Assembly: GCA_036346275.1 (NCBI GenBank)
Contig: CM070721.1
Span: 52,105,869 to 52,169,868, forward strand
DNA from: Otatea glauca
Taxonomy: Eukaryota; Streptophyta; Magnoliopsida; Poales; Poaceae
DNA: 64,000 nucleotides
Direction of reading: 5' to 3'
Numbering within the stretch: position 1 is the stretch's first letter; each line of letters begins with the position of its first letter. The notes under the pieces were generated by a model. It ran no database searches. It was not told the origin of the DNA and saw nothing but the letters and a program-made list of their open reading frames with translations. Positions 44,718 through 57,699 of the stretch are shown in pieces. Both the position numbers and the translations under genes were made by a program.

Positions 44718-47638
44718 CTCCCAGCACCTCTCCCCCAATCACTCCACACCACGTCATCCCTTCGACACACTTCCCTTTTCCATGGTTACGCTCCAGCTCC
44801 TATAACACACACTTCCGCTTCCTCCCCACATTGGCCACCCATCGTCGGAACCCCACCGACCCCTCGCCAGCACACCGAAGCAAAACAAACGCGACATGGT
44901 CTTCTCACACAAGAGCCATGGCCGCAGTGGCAGTGGCGGGCAGCGTAGCGTACCCACCTTTTGTGGCGACCCGTATAATTAACCCCCGGTAACGACTATC
45001 ACCTAGAGTTAACTATACGGACCTTAGTACAGTAACTAGCAAAACATCGGGCTTTCTGATGCTTTATTAGTTACTATACTGTATACAGAGTATTACAGCA
45101 GAACAATAATTAGAGACAGACAATGGAACTCCTTATTACATTCCATTAGTCATGCAGGGCTATTGTCCAATACATTACCTTAATTTATATAGACTTGATT
45201 ACAGCAAAAGATATAGATATCTATTATAACCTTCTATTCCTTGAGGGCCTACTAGCGCTGGAATATGGTCTACTACTCCCCCTACTACTCCTGATAGTAG
45301 TAGTAGTAGTAGTCACCCTCCGATACATCCTGGTCTTGCGCACAGTCCTCATCCCCGGTCTCGGAAGGTCGTCCATATGACTCACCTTCTAAGTAAGAGG
45401 AGGATTAAATAAGGGTGAGTACAAAGTACTCAGCAAGCAATAATATATGAATGCATAAATGATTTTTCCCTCCCATATTAACCACACCTAATCTAACTTC
45501 ACTCAAAACCACTTTTCTCAAAATACTCTTGCTACAGGAATTAAGTTTTAGTTGGAAGGTTGGTTGATTTTATATTTTTAGAAAACTCTACTAGCACTGT
45601 ATATGAGATAGCCTAAGCTGACCATAGTCTCTAATCCAAGAGACTGGCTTGAATACAATATTTACCTACGCAGAGTTGTATCACTTTACCCATAGTGACA
45701 CCTACAAGAGATGCCCCAGATCGTTTATCGCTACGCTAGTATTAGTTCTCCACCCTGCACTTCGAGTTTGTGACACCTAACCCAGGCTGCCACACAACTC
45801 CAAGACACAGTTGTACTACCTCTCAACCAGGGGTACACCGCTGGCTTCAAATATACCGCCATCCAATTGGTCTCGCACCTCTGGGGCTTACCGACATTCC
45901 CAGAGTGCACCCTTTGTACATACCCAATGTGGAGAGCTCTAATACCTTCGTAGGACAATCTTTTCTAGCCGATTTCACACACCATGGTTGATACTGATTT
46001 TATGGCTCAATGCCCAAGTGTTAGTTTGTTGAAACTTATATTATAGCCTATGTAGAGGACCCCGCCGGCCTACATCCTTCGCATCAGCATCCTCTACCAT
46101 CCATATTAACACACACAAATCCACCCATTAGCTAGACCTATCAACCCAACACCATTTCCATTTTCTAACCATCAACACAATTCTAACCCATCAAGCCATT
46201 TTCCAAACCATCTCCCAGAACACACTCATTTAATAATTACATTAAATTAAGCTTTCCTATGCAGTGAGAGTACAGATAAATGCATAAAAGCAGTTAAATC
46301 ATTTTAATAAAGCATGATCAAGCGGGGTTTTGCTTACCTGGAATATACTCGGAAGGTTTTACCTCACTCAAAAACTGGGTCTGACTGTCGGGCGGGTTCT
46401 GTTCTTGCCCTGAAAATTATAATCTATTACTCTACAACATTTTATTAAGTATGAGTTAAGTGTCCAACCAATCCAATATTTATATACTCATTTTATGGAT
46501 CTGATGGTTATTTAGATGCCATGCATGCTTCATGTTTATCTTTAACTAATTATTTATCTAATGCAACTGATGATGCTCATGACAAATCTACATGCAGGTA
46601 ACCTACTCATTTTCCATTTTCATTTTCTCCTTTTCTTTTCTTTCTTTCTTTCATCTTTTTCTTCTTCTCTCATTTCCCTTTCTTTCCTCCCTGGCCTTTT
46701 CTCATTTTCTTCTTTACCTTTCTGCTCTCTGCCTTATTTCCTTCGGTTGCATGTCTGGACTGAAGCCTTGGCTCATCTTTCCCACTGGACTAGCATTACT
46801 CGACCTCCCTCTCCCTAGAGCCGCAGCTACATACTCCTCCTGCAGAGCTCTCCTCTCCCCCTGCCTTGTGGCTGCTACAAGCTCTCCCTAGTAGGTTCTA
46901 GGGTTTTGCTAGGCTTACTGATTAGGAATGCAAGCTAAAGTCTAAGGTGATGACAGAAGTGATGATTCCAGGTTTTGTCTACTGAGATTGCTTCCATTGT
47001 CACAGATCCATTGCCATTCTACCCGATCTGTTTAGTCTAGCTATTGATCTCCAAGTCTTTTGCTATTCTAATTGATCTAGGTATTTGCAACTGGTAATAG
47101 ACATCACTTACTTGAGCTCGACTGATTGGGTCCTAAAATGCTAGGGTTAGGGTCGAGGTTGATGGAGAGGTAGCTGAATCTTGATCCTGGTCCTGATGCT
47201 CCCTCCTGATGATTGCTTCTTGGCTGACTTCCTTCATCATCCTGGATAATCTTGATGGCTGCCTCTTCTTGCTTACTTCGGTTCTGGCTATGGGTTGCAT
47301 TTAAGGAGGTTGGCTACTGGCTATGCGCTCTGAAACTGAGAAATGAACCTTGGCTGGGTTCTTGCCTCTGGTTCTTGGTGGCTATGCGAAATGGGGGAAG
47401 AGTGTGGTTGTGCTTTGGGTTGCTGATGGCTAGCTTTCGGTTGGGGGAAAAAGGCAAGGAGCATGCAGGAGAATGTAGTGGCTGCCTTGGTCTAGTTGCA
47501 ATGCAGAAGGGGAAAGAGTGAATACTCTACTTGAATAGGTGCCAGCATTGGTTTTAACGACAGCACTGGAGAAAGGCTGAGATATGGCACCCCCTTCAAG
47601 GCAGACCTTATCTCCTCACTGCTATAAAATTACCTGCT

Positions 47639-50346
47639 TGTAACATCCTAAAAATTTCATTTCATTTTGATTTGTTTTATTTTATTCAATTTGGAATTTA
47701 TTTGGAATTTTACAGATTTTATTAAAACTCTTTTCGAAACTTTCAGTTTTACAAAATGAATTTCTACAGAACATTTGAAAGCTTAAAAATTCCAAAAATA
47801 ATTTTATTATGTTACACATATTCTAAAGTATTTTTGAGAAATTTTCCAGATTTTTTAGAACCTTTTCACTATTGTTCCCAAGCCTGTTAATTTTCAGCAT
47901 TTAAAAATTAATTATTGTGCTATAAATAGTAATTTTATATTATTTAAAAATATTTATTCATGCTTTTATTACTGAAACCGTTATCTCTTCAAATTCCCAT
48001 ATTTAATAAAATTTATTTGCTAATTTTCGGATTTAATATGAATTATCAGTTGAAAATTAATTGTTTTCGAAAATAATAATTTTGGTTACTGTTCATCTGA
48101 TCAGCTTCAGCTTCCTGCCCATAAGCTACAGTTTTCCTTCGTGCTACAGTAACCAAAGGACCCGACCGGCATTTAAATTCCACCGTTTCCCTCATTTACT
48201 CCGGCGAACTCAGTTACTGTTCCGACGTTAACTTCAACGAGCGTTTCCTTATGATCCGTTGGTCGATTGCCCTATAAATTGAACACCAGCTTTCCCCCCT
48301 ACTTGACATTCTCAGCTTTGAGTTGTTCCAATCCATCCACCAGATCTCCCAGTGCAAGCCGTTCTTTCCTAACTCCGGCGAGCTCTCCCGGCTGCTCCCG
48401 ACCTCCATTCGGCCTCAAATTTTTACTGGAGCTTCCTCTCAGTGTCATCTACATTGGGTAAAAACATATTTTGAAAACTCTCACCAGAGCTCTATCGAAA
48501 GCCATTTCTTCTCTAACTCCGGTGAAAGGTCAAATTTTGGATTCAAAATGTTCATTCCCCTTCGTTCGAGCTCCGATTTAGGCGATTCCAGTTTCTAAAT
48601 TTTTCTAAAATCAAGCTCTATCTTCCAGAGCCTTTTATTTTTAGTTTTGATCTTGTTTAAGTCTCTGTTTGGTATTTATTTTTATCCGTTGCTTTCTTTT
48701 CCGGTAGACGCTAATCTCGAAAGAGCGAACGGAGACTTTGAAGACCAAGACTACGCACTAGATCAGCAAGGCAAGTCGTAACCTTTGATCATATTGATCC
48801 TATGTTTGCAAAGTAATTTGTTTTATACAACCGCATGCTATTTGTGTATAAATGCTTATCTTCTGGGAATAGCTATTTACCTAGTTGATATTATGCCACC
48901 TTGATTATTGGAATGCCATGTATCCATTGTTAAACCTAGGTTGGGACATTACTAATTGGACATAATCATCCTACCAACATTGGGTTATCGTAGCTATGCT
49001 TAGACATGCTTAGTTGTACGATGGGATCCACATCACATGTTGAATAATGTTAATCTTGACTTAATGAGATATTGAATTGTGACTGATAGCCGCTGTTGTA
49101 AAAATTGTTGTACCATGGCGGGGTTTGCCATTGGTCTTGGTTGAACAAAGTTGTTTTCCCTCGAGCAAGTGATCGTGCAGTAAAAGGTGTGCTTTCTAGC
49201 ACATTGGGATGTGGATGTCTTGCCTGAGACAACTTAAGGACTTAATCTTGTGCGCCATTGAACTGGACCTAACCGTACTACCATAAGTCTGATATGGGAC
49301 AGACCTGGCTATCCGTATTGTGACATATCATGGACAGTCGTGCTATTAAGTGGAAAGTGGTAGCGAGTGTAAAGGTTGCCACTTGGCGCAAGAGGGGGCT
49401 TCTGGACTGGGCGGTTTAACCCTACTAGCGGTGGAACCTTAGCGGGCATGACTACATGAATGGAGCTTTATAAGGGGCCTTGTCATGATATCTCTGTGAC
49501 ACACCAAAGGAAGTGTGTTAATATCGATTGCACAAAGAGATGATCATGTCCTGTGGGTAAAATAGTACAACCTCTGCAGAGTGTAAAACTATTTGAATAG
49601 CCGTGTCCGCAGTCATGGATATACCCGGGGATTTCACACGAGGTATAGGATGTTTATGAAATGTTGGAATGTGGAATTGTTGGAATGTGAACGTGGAGTT
49701 CACTGTTGTTTTGTTGTCTAAAGTTAATACTGTTGAATTTACTGGTTGATACTTGTTTTAGATGGTGTAGGGTGATGCCTCGCCATTCTGTTCATGTTAT
49801 CTATCATTGACTTACCAGTTATTTATTATCTTTTCATAAATATGCTTTCAATCTATTTGCTGTACTTCAATTCAAGTTATTGCCTTCTGCAAAAGAACCA
49901 TATGTTTATCCTTTGTCAAGCCTGCATGAATATATTGCATCATTCCCTTGCGGCTTGTTGAGTACTTTTTGTACTCACGTCTTTACGCTTTTGTTGATCA
50001 GTTGTTGAAGAAGGATCAAGAAATATTGAGTTCTATGAGGAGGAATTTTATGAAGACTACGTGGATTAGGAAGGCGTTCCCCAGACGATTGCCTGTGGCA
50101 TGTCGAATGGCCCAAGTTATCTTTTCCGCTGTAATAGTTTATTTGTTTTCTTAAGCCTTAAGGCTTAGTGATGTAAACTTTGACCATAAGGTCTGATGCT
50201 TTATTTAATAATAATTTTCCTCTTTCTTAGTTAATTCATTGTATGGAATGATATTTCATCTATGTTTCCACTGTGTGCACTAGCGTGATCCTGAACTAGT
50301 GTAGTATACACAGAGGATTTCAGATTTGCAAATCCGGGTCCCGACA
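47639..50346 (+). mobile_element. Inner solo LTR (plus orientation), about 2.7 kb
   Basis: It starts TGTAACATCCTAAAAATTTC and ends AAATCCGGGTCCCGACA. A TATA box CCTATAAATTGAAC is at 48271. It carries the GTTGAGTAC...TGTACTCAC block at about 49956-49979, and near its end AAGTTATCTTTTCCGCTGT, common in long grass Gypsy LTRs. Flanking CTGCT and CTACC match at three of five positions, so the insertion is old or the ends are slightly off. No gene remains inside; open frames are short. Confidence 0.65.
48273..48278 (+). promoter_or_regulatory. TATA box of inner LTR
   Basis: TATAAA inside CCTATAAATTGAACACC, placed about 630 bp into the LTR, as expected for a U3 promoter. Confidence 0.5.
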
Positions 50347-50641
50347 CTACCTACCCTTACTGAATTACCTCTTACCACTGCCCCTACTTACCTATTTACT
50401 ACCAAAAGCTTGGCATGCATGCAAACAGATAATTTGATTACATGCTGATGCACTACATGCAAATGCCCTAATGTTCATTATAACAACTAATACACATGCT
50501 CATTAGATTGCTAATGCTCATGCTTAAACTAATGATCATTGTTTATGCTTATTATAATGATTATGTTCAAGAATGATAATGATGATTGTGTCATGCTTAT
50601 GCTTAATAATGGGATGATTTGGGGAGGGTCCTCACACCTTC

Positions 50642-52094
50642 TACCTCTTTATTGAAGGTGAGGTAGGAGGTCTGCCAATCAATTAATAGGATAAAAGAGT
50701 TTGCGATGCCGGTTGAAACCAGTCCTAGAGATTATCCATGTTACATTTTATACTCATGAGAAGAGAGAAAAAAATAAACGACTAGAGAGAGCTTACCTTT
50801 GACAATGGTCTATGAAAGAAAATTATCCACCAAAAACCACATATTGGTGAACATTTAATTAAAAGACATCCATTACTAACCTACTGTTTGAACAAATTTG
50901 TAGCAACATGATCATTCCATTAACCATATGGGAAAGAGAAAATAGCTCAATTAGATACAATACGGAGTAATGGAGGGGCAAAAATAAAGAGAAAATAGCT
51001 AGAAGAGTACAAAAATAAATACATGATATTTCCGTACCTCCCTTGAAGGGAAAAATTTGGAGCTTAGCAGCCATTACCAAACTCTTAAGATGCAATCCAA
51101 AACTTTTACCATATTCCATCAAATGAACCTCACGCAACAACATATTGAAAAATTGATGCTCCTTGAAGGTAGCAAACAGGGACAAGTATGTGAGTTATAT
51201 AAAATCACAAACAGATCTAAACTAAAATACGACGAACATCGACATATGCCGTCTTTTGAACAACACGAGAGCCTTGCACATGGAGTTCACTAGCACTCAA
51301 GAAGTAGAATTTGGATGGGCATCACCTCCGTTTCCCCTGATGCACTAGGGCGAATCTGATACGAGAAACAATTTGCCTTAGTCTGCCAAGAGCCAACATA
51401 TGTAGTAGAAATGTAGAAGTACCTAACAGTTTACTAGTAACAAATGACAAATGTTGTAATCTAATCCTGGCTTTGGATTACGTGGAGAAAAAAGTACCTA
51501 AAAGGGTTGAGAAGCTTCAGGAGTAAGATTATTCGTCTCCCAAATTCTTCTGACTCCAAAGCCATGCTATTCATATAACAACAACAGCTCCCAACATCCA
51601 GCTCAAACTGCCCAAGAGAAATAGGATGTGAGAATTAAAGAAGCATGCATATGGGTATATTCACGTTGCATAATCAATAAGTTCAATACATGGAGAGATC
51701 AACTACAAGTAAGTTTCGAAGCTAACCTTAATAAATCAACAACATCAAGGGACACCACCCTCTCGGTGGGTGGTTCACAAGAGTATGGCGCCACCAACCA
51801 AGATTCAAATACTTGTGCCCACCTTTACGTGTATGCGATCATTGCTCGGTTGAAAGCACGCTTATGCTCCATGAGGTCACAGATTTGGACTTTTGCTATT
51901 TTAGGTGTGTGTTAGGTGGTGTACTCGTGTAGTACATGTATGTCTACCTTGTAGCTAAAAGAGTTGACAACAATGAAGAAAAATTACTTTTACCTGCGTC
52001 GTGGTAAGGGGTGTACTATAATAAACGATCTCAAACGGTTATTACTAGATGGAACTGAGGTTCGGGTTAGGTATCTCTGGTATATTGGATGCAA
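50642..52094. other. Region downstream of the NLR pseudogene, nothing recognised
   Basis: This AT-rich stretch lies between the nested LTRs and the 3' end of the NLR pseudogene (which is on the minus strand). It may include the NLR's former 3' untranslated region. The longest frame, minus 51185-50859 (108 codons), shows no domain. Confidence 0.4.
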
Positions 52095-52212
52095 TCACTT
52101 CCTCATTCCCAGCCGTCCTGTTTTGAGGGTGGGATGGTTGGGGTGAACATCAGTTGCCTTCCTGATTGCAGCTTTCAAAGCTTCCACCTCCGATAAAGGT
52201 GCATACCTACAA

Positions 52213-52370
52213 TTAGGGGCGGAGCTAGCCTATGACCAGGCCTCGAGATGGGCCAGCTAGTTCACAGGGTCATAGCTCGAGAATAGCTGGTCCACCGGGT
52301 CCAGACCATAGCCTTTTGATCTCAGGCCTTGGGCCATAGCTCAGGTGATCCGAGGCCTGACTCCGCCACT
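52213..52370. mobile_element. 158-bp hAT-like MITE in the NLR pseudogene
   Basis: It is flanked by the perfect 8-bp duplication ACCTACAA (52205-52212 and 52371-52378). The ends TTAGGGGCGGAGCTAG and the inverse of AGTGGCGGAGTCAGGCC form imperfect terminal inverted repeats. An 8-bp duplication is typical of hAT elements. No coding capacity. Confidence 0.75.
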
Positions 52371-53288
52371 ACCTACAACTGGTTGCAAGGAGGATATGCC
52401 TAAAGGAAGAGAGGTTCTCCAAGCCAAGTTTAAACTGTCCACCACCAAAGGCAAATTAGCTCAAGCATCTGAAGCTTTTGCATAGCTCCTGGTGCGAAGG
52501 TTACACCCTTGGGAAACTCAACCCAGCATCTCAAGGTAAAATGTGTTGGACAATGGAATCCATCACTAGTAATTACCAATGGTTCTTCGCTCATTATATG
52601 TGACATGGTAGACTTTCGTCACTTCAGTAAGTGCAAGCCACCCTCCAAGCATCTGAATATCCTCCTGCTTCACTCTTTTGAGCTCTATGGATAAGGTAAA
52701 GAGGTTGCAATCCAGGTTGGGAACATGCTGAATCTGGTCGATTCTGTCAGAATAACCCAGCATGGAATCTATGGGGCAACCACTGTAGCCCACGAGCAGA
52801 GATTGGATCTTGTGACTGCCCAGACTATGTAGTGTCTCAAGCAAAAGGCTTGCGCGAGCTTCATCGCCTGATTCAAAAGATGACGTGAAGCAATCTTAGT
52901 TCCATTAGATTACCTAGCTCTTCCATTACTGAGCTTGAGGAAAATTGAATAGCAACATGTGGCAGCTCCTGTAGAGATTTCATGTTCCATATGCTTTCTC
53001 GGAGGGTAAATACAGCTATCAAGTAGACGCTTCAGTTAGCTGGAAAATAGTCGGTGGCAACTCTATTATGTAACACCCCTTCACGTCCAATGTCTCCAGA
53101 AACGATGGTTTCCCAATTCCCACCGGTAGTTGCTGAATAGATTGTACCACTTAGTCCCAAATACCTCAAGTGAGACAAGCTCTCGACATCCTCGAGATGA
53201 CGGCTCTCTAGAAAAATACACCCCTCTAAATCCAATGCACGGAGAACACGGAACCTCACAAGGAGTGGAATGAAATTACCATGGCCAA

Positions 53289-53660
53289 CACTACAAGAAT
53301 CAGGGAAAAATTCGTGGGCCAAAAACCCACGAATTTAAGCTAAAACCCACGAATTTAACTTAAATTCGTGAGCAAACCGTCAATTTAGTTCACGAATTTA
53401 ACTCGACGAATTAATTAATTAAATTCGTGGGTACCACGAATTTAAGTTAAATTCGTGGGTTTCTACTAAGCCCACGAATTTAATTGTTTTCGAGTTAAAT
53501 TCGTGGGTTTAAAACCCACGAATTTAATCGATTAAATCGTAAAAAAAACCCACGATTTAATCATTAAATTAGGTTAAAAACCCACGAATTTAATCGATTA
53601 AATTCGTGGGTTTTTCACCACAATTTAATCGATTAAATTCGTGGGTTTTTTCACCATTTA
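53289..53660. repeat. Left TIR and subterminal repeats of CACTA element
   Basis: After the 30-bp terminal repeat come a dozen or more copies of CCCACGAATTTAA in both orientations. Several are paired as palindromes around ATCGAT (e.g. 53513-53542, 53580-53611). Such subterminal motifs bind the TNPA protein in En/Spm. Confidence 0.8.
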
Positions 53661-53692
53661 ATTTAACTCGTCATTTTACAAAAAAATGTGTA

Positions 53693-53805
53693 TATATCCA
53701 AATGATTTATATATATATATATGTATCGCACTCAATACATATATGTATATATATCCAAATGTATGTATTTTTATATATATATGTATCGCACTCAATACAT
53801 ATAAC
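53693..53805. repeat. AT-rich direct duplication in CACTA element
   Basis: Two direct copies of about 55 bp, each with TATATCCAAATG, an AT run and GTATCGCACTCAATACATAT (53693-53748 and 53749-53803). Confidence 0.6.
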
Positions 53806-53924
53806 AACTAAAGAAGAAAAGAAAAGGCAAAAGAACATTGAAACTAAAAATTGCTAAGCGAAGAATAAATAAGATCATCTATTTTGTTCAAATCGATCGT
53901 AAATCAGAACACAAAAGACAAACT

Positions 53925-54215
53925 CCACAATGAAGTTGAATCGAACGAATAATTAACAAACGAGACACGAAACCTATTACAAGATTAAAATATCTGAAAC
54001 CAACCTTTTAACACTTCAAAACCGCTTAAAACTAAGTCTCCGAATGTACAAAATTTCTGCATGACCTCTCTTGTAAATAGGACATCCACTCAGAGACAAA
54101 AAACATTTGCGTTATAATATATATATATCAATCTCTCAAATCGAAGGAGACATTCTAGCAGATCCTTAGATAATCCAATCACACATCCAACGGCAATTTG
54201 TAAACTACGCAATGA
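53925..54215. repeat. CACTA internal duplication, copy 1
   Basis: About 290 bp similar in direct orientation to 55460-55752. Shared blocks include AACTCCACAA, AAATAGGACATCCACTCAG and GGAGACATTCTAGCAGATCC. Small indels separate the copies. Confidence 0.75.
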
Positions 54216-55459
54216 CGTACAACACATTACAACCACAATAAATACAATCAATATCCATTAAAATAAGTCCATCACAATAAGTCGATCACAACGTATCCAT
54301 CACAACAAGTTATAAAATACAACAGCTTATACACCAATCGAGCTCACAATGGAATTCATGCCTCGGGTTGTTGGAGTTGTGGGCGCTACCACCACCGCTT
54401 GCTACCGTTGAAGATGTCTTCTATGATGTCGTCGTTAGAACGTCTTTGGAGGGCGTGACCTAGAAACCCGCAAGTTCAAGATTAACTTAGGTTGTGCTAC
54501 AAGTAACATTATGTCGATTCACATGAATGTCAATATGAGAATATCAATAGTACTATTCAACCAAGACACAATATGAGAATATCAATATGACAGTCAAGCT
54601 AAACAAGAATAGGTATTATATATAAGAACTACACGTACGAGCTAGTCAAGATATGCTGCAATAATCATATGAACATCAATCTCATATTCAATGAAGTATC
54701 AAAGTAATACTCTCTAGTATTAACATAAGGCCAAGATTACAACTACAATTATTTAATTCAACTTCCAAAGACCCCAATTGCATCACCGAGTATTCAAAAG
54801 ATAACAAACAAAGTGAAAATAGTTCAAAGAAGCAATAAGCGTTTTGGTAGTCATTTTAAGAGTTCAATATACTGAAGTAGAAATATAAAGCATTCTACAA
54901 GGATAAACAATCAGATTGTACATGGGCAAACAACATTCTACAAGGATACCATATGAAGCATTTAAAATATAAGTTCACAATTGAACAAGTTGTCTTAAGA
55001 TAACTTTTCAATTCCAAGAAGTCAGCACAATATAAGGTTCAAATCAAAAGTTATCTACATGAGCACAAGATATGGGTTCATAATTTGGTAAACCATCACT
55101 TATCTACATGAGCACAAGAATGAACTTTCATAAGCACACAAGTTAACCTTTCCAAGTATGAACATTGAGATGATTTGTGCAAGGTTTAAGAAAGAGTTGC
55201 CTAAATATCCTAAAATCGACTCGGTTGTGCATTTCAACAAAATTATCACTTTTGCAACAGATTACTAAGATTGATATATACTAAAAGAATGAACTAGATT
55301 TCCTACTAAGTATATGTCCATCCGCTGCACACGTAATCTCATATTCAATGAAGCATATGTAATCTCATATTCAAAGAATGAACTAAAGTTCCTACGGAAG
55401 CATATGTTTCTAAATTTGAGCAAGAGAAAGGAAGGGATGGGGCAGGTAGCTCACCAAGT

Positions 55460-55752
55460 AATCAAACTCCACAACAAAGTTCAAGCTAACGAAAAATTAA
55501 CAAATGAGACACCAAACCTACTACCTCTACTAAAAGATCGAAACCAACCTTTCAACTCTTTAAAACCGGCTTAAAACTAAGTCATTGAAATGTACAAAAT
55601 TTCGGCATGACCTCTCTAGTAAATAGGACATCCACTCAGCAGACAAAGAAACATTTGCAGTTATAATATATATACCAATCTCTCAAACCAGAAGGAGACA
55701 TTCTAGCAGATCCTTAGATAATCAATCACACATCCAAAACGGCAATTTGTAC
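55460..55752. repeat. CACTA internal duplication, copy 2
   Basis: Partner of 53925-54215, about 1.5 kb away in the same direction. It overlaps the 3' end of the TNPA-like gene on the minus strand, so the first copy may be a duplicated 3' exon or untranslated region. Confidence 0.75.
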
Positions 55753-57420
55753 AAGAATTGACAAACTTAGCTCGTGTCGCAAACTTATAATATTTTCGAC
55801 ATCCATACATGTGGTGTCGCTCGAGGTGGCCGCAGGCCCACGGGTTGAAGTACATAGGCATTCCTTGGCTTGGCATAGGTGGTGGGTACATGTAGAACGG
55901 GTTTGGAGGCTGGGAGCCCTGTAAGGCATAGACAGGCACATCATGCCACATATAAATCATTCATCAAATTTTACATAACGAATTGAACCGATCCGTCTTT
56001 ACTGTGGTGCCTCTCCGTAGAAGGTGGTGCATCGTGGATTGAACATGTAGAAAGGAGGAGGAGGTGGGAGCTCTGTGGATCATAGTTTGTGATATGAAGT
56101 ACACATAATAGAGTTTTTCAAAATAAAGAATGCATGAGAATATCATATAACCCGAGGTGCATCTCCTAGGGTGGTGCTCGCATCCCAAGAGGGTTTATGA
56201 AGGACGCCGGGGGAGGCTGAGCACCCTGTGATGCTTCTCCTTGTGGTGGTGGCTGCATGTGCGGAGAAAACATGTAGAAGGGAGGTGGCTGGGAGCCCTA
56301 TGACATAATAGTCCAGTTTGAGAATTCGTGATTTTACGAGCTAAGTGAATTAAATAGTAATGAACTCAAGTATCTTTACTGCGAACAGAGGGCGAAACAC
56401 CGCACGTTAGGTCCAAGAGATTGTGACAGATTCTTGCATATAGATTGTTTGTTAGATTTTAATCACAAATGTAAACTTGAGCGCTTTGTTCAAAGTTGAG
56501 ATTGTACCGCAGATACATTTTCATGTATTTCGAGTCTTCTCGGCTTCGCGAGCTTCTCTCGTGCTTGACGAGACTCTTCTCGTGCTTGACGAGCCTCCTC
56601 TCGCGCTTCACGAGCCTCCTCGTGCGCTTGTGCTTCCGTGCGGACCTCGACGAGCGAGCACTCGTGAGGAAACCGAGCCTCGTGGAGGACGATCGCATTC
56701 CACAACTCCATCCCCATGGCCCACCTACAAACGATATATCTTGAAATGTGACCATGCAATTTTTTTCCCTTAGTAGAGCGAAACAAATAAAATCAGGTTT
56801 ATTAACGAACCTCCCATGCTTTAGGCCCTCCAACGTGGTACAACGCTTCCACATCGACCGTGCGGCCCTCCAATCAACCTCCGCCCATGACGTTGTGTCA
56901 TTTGTTCCGCATATGACGCCTACAAAACAAAGATTTTGGTGCTCCCGGATGTAAATTTGCACAAAACATATTGTGTCATTTATACTTACCATCCTCTCAC
57001 TAGCCCCGTCGTCGCACAACACATCCGGTTCGTGGATCCTCGCCTTGGTGCCCCGGATGTAAACTTCCACAAAAGTGGGAGTACTCCCACTTTCGACCTC
57101 CTACGATGCAAAGTTGTAAACATAGTGACAAATTTACTAACAATTATAATATCGATATTTACCATGCGTTGCTCTAGGCCAATGTGTCCGTCTGCGCTAC
57201 ACTTGTGCTTCCCCAATCTACTTCTTCTGCTCCTCGATTTCTATTTGATTTTTCTTGAAAATCCTCCGACCCCAAGACTGCACATCCACCTCCAAGCCTC
57301 CATGTCCTTCATTATCCAATCGACCGAGCTCTCGAGATACTCTTGTTGGTCCTCTTCTCATGTTCACCTTCTTCACCCTCTTGTAAAAATTGATGACAGC
57401 TTGAATGCGTGCATTGCTGA
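55700..57420 (-). pseudogene. Second CACTA gene (Transposase_24/TNPA-like), degenerate
   Basis: Minus-strand pieces include MEVYIRGTKARIHEPDVLCD and EVDWRAARSMWKRCTTLEGL (57070-56780). A charged heptad-like stretch EEAREAREEARQAREESRQ (about 56640-56560) predicts a coiled coil. Two proline-rich repeats of the type GSQPP-PFYM follow (56310-56170 and 55915-55850). The order (conserved block, coiled coil, proline-rich tail) fits the second gene of plant CACTA elements, which binds subterminal repeats. The reading frame is probably split by introns. I cannot define exons with certainty. Confidence 0.55.
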
Positions 57421-57699
57421 ATGAATCTCCGACAACCTTTTGTGCTGCCCTGTTGAAGATGCTTTGGCCTTCTTCAAAGCGTTGTAATCGTCTTCGTTCT
57501 CAAGGCGGAACCTCTCCGCATATAATCACACATCACAAATTGTACTTACATTTAAAGCAATACTCAAATAGAGTACGTACATAACGCAAACTCACCCAGA
57601 AGCCAGCCCACACTGCGCCCTGACATGTTTGGTTGTCTTCGCCTCCTTCCACGTTCTCCTTCAATGCCCAGTGCTTCCAGTTGTGGGCCGCGAATCTTT

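Larger units (their letters stand above)
44962..50636 (-). mobile_element. Outer solo LTR (minus orientation), interrupted by a second LTR
   Basis: Read on the minus strand it starts TGTGAGGACCC (50636) and ends CGGGTCGCCACA (44962). This gives about 2.97 kb once the nested insert 47639-50346 is removed. Flanking 5-mers are CCTTT (44957-44961) and CCTTC (50637-50641), four of five matching. The block GCTGAGTACTTTGTACTCAC (complement of 45415-45434) is shared with the inner LTR, so both belong to related long-LTR Gypsy families, probably of the Tekay type. No internal retrotransposon sequence remains, which indicates LTR-LTR recombination. Confidence 0.6.

Noticed and set aside
45290..45318. 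GTA microsatellite as a separate feature
   Set aside because: It is a short run inside the outer LTR and adds nothing by itself.
50859..51185. 108-codon minus-strand frame as a gene
   Set aside because: There is no domain and the composition is that of AT-rich non-coding DNA. It lies past the NLR stop codon.
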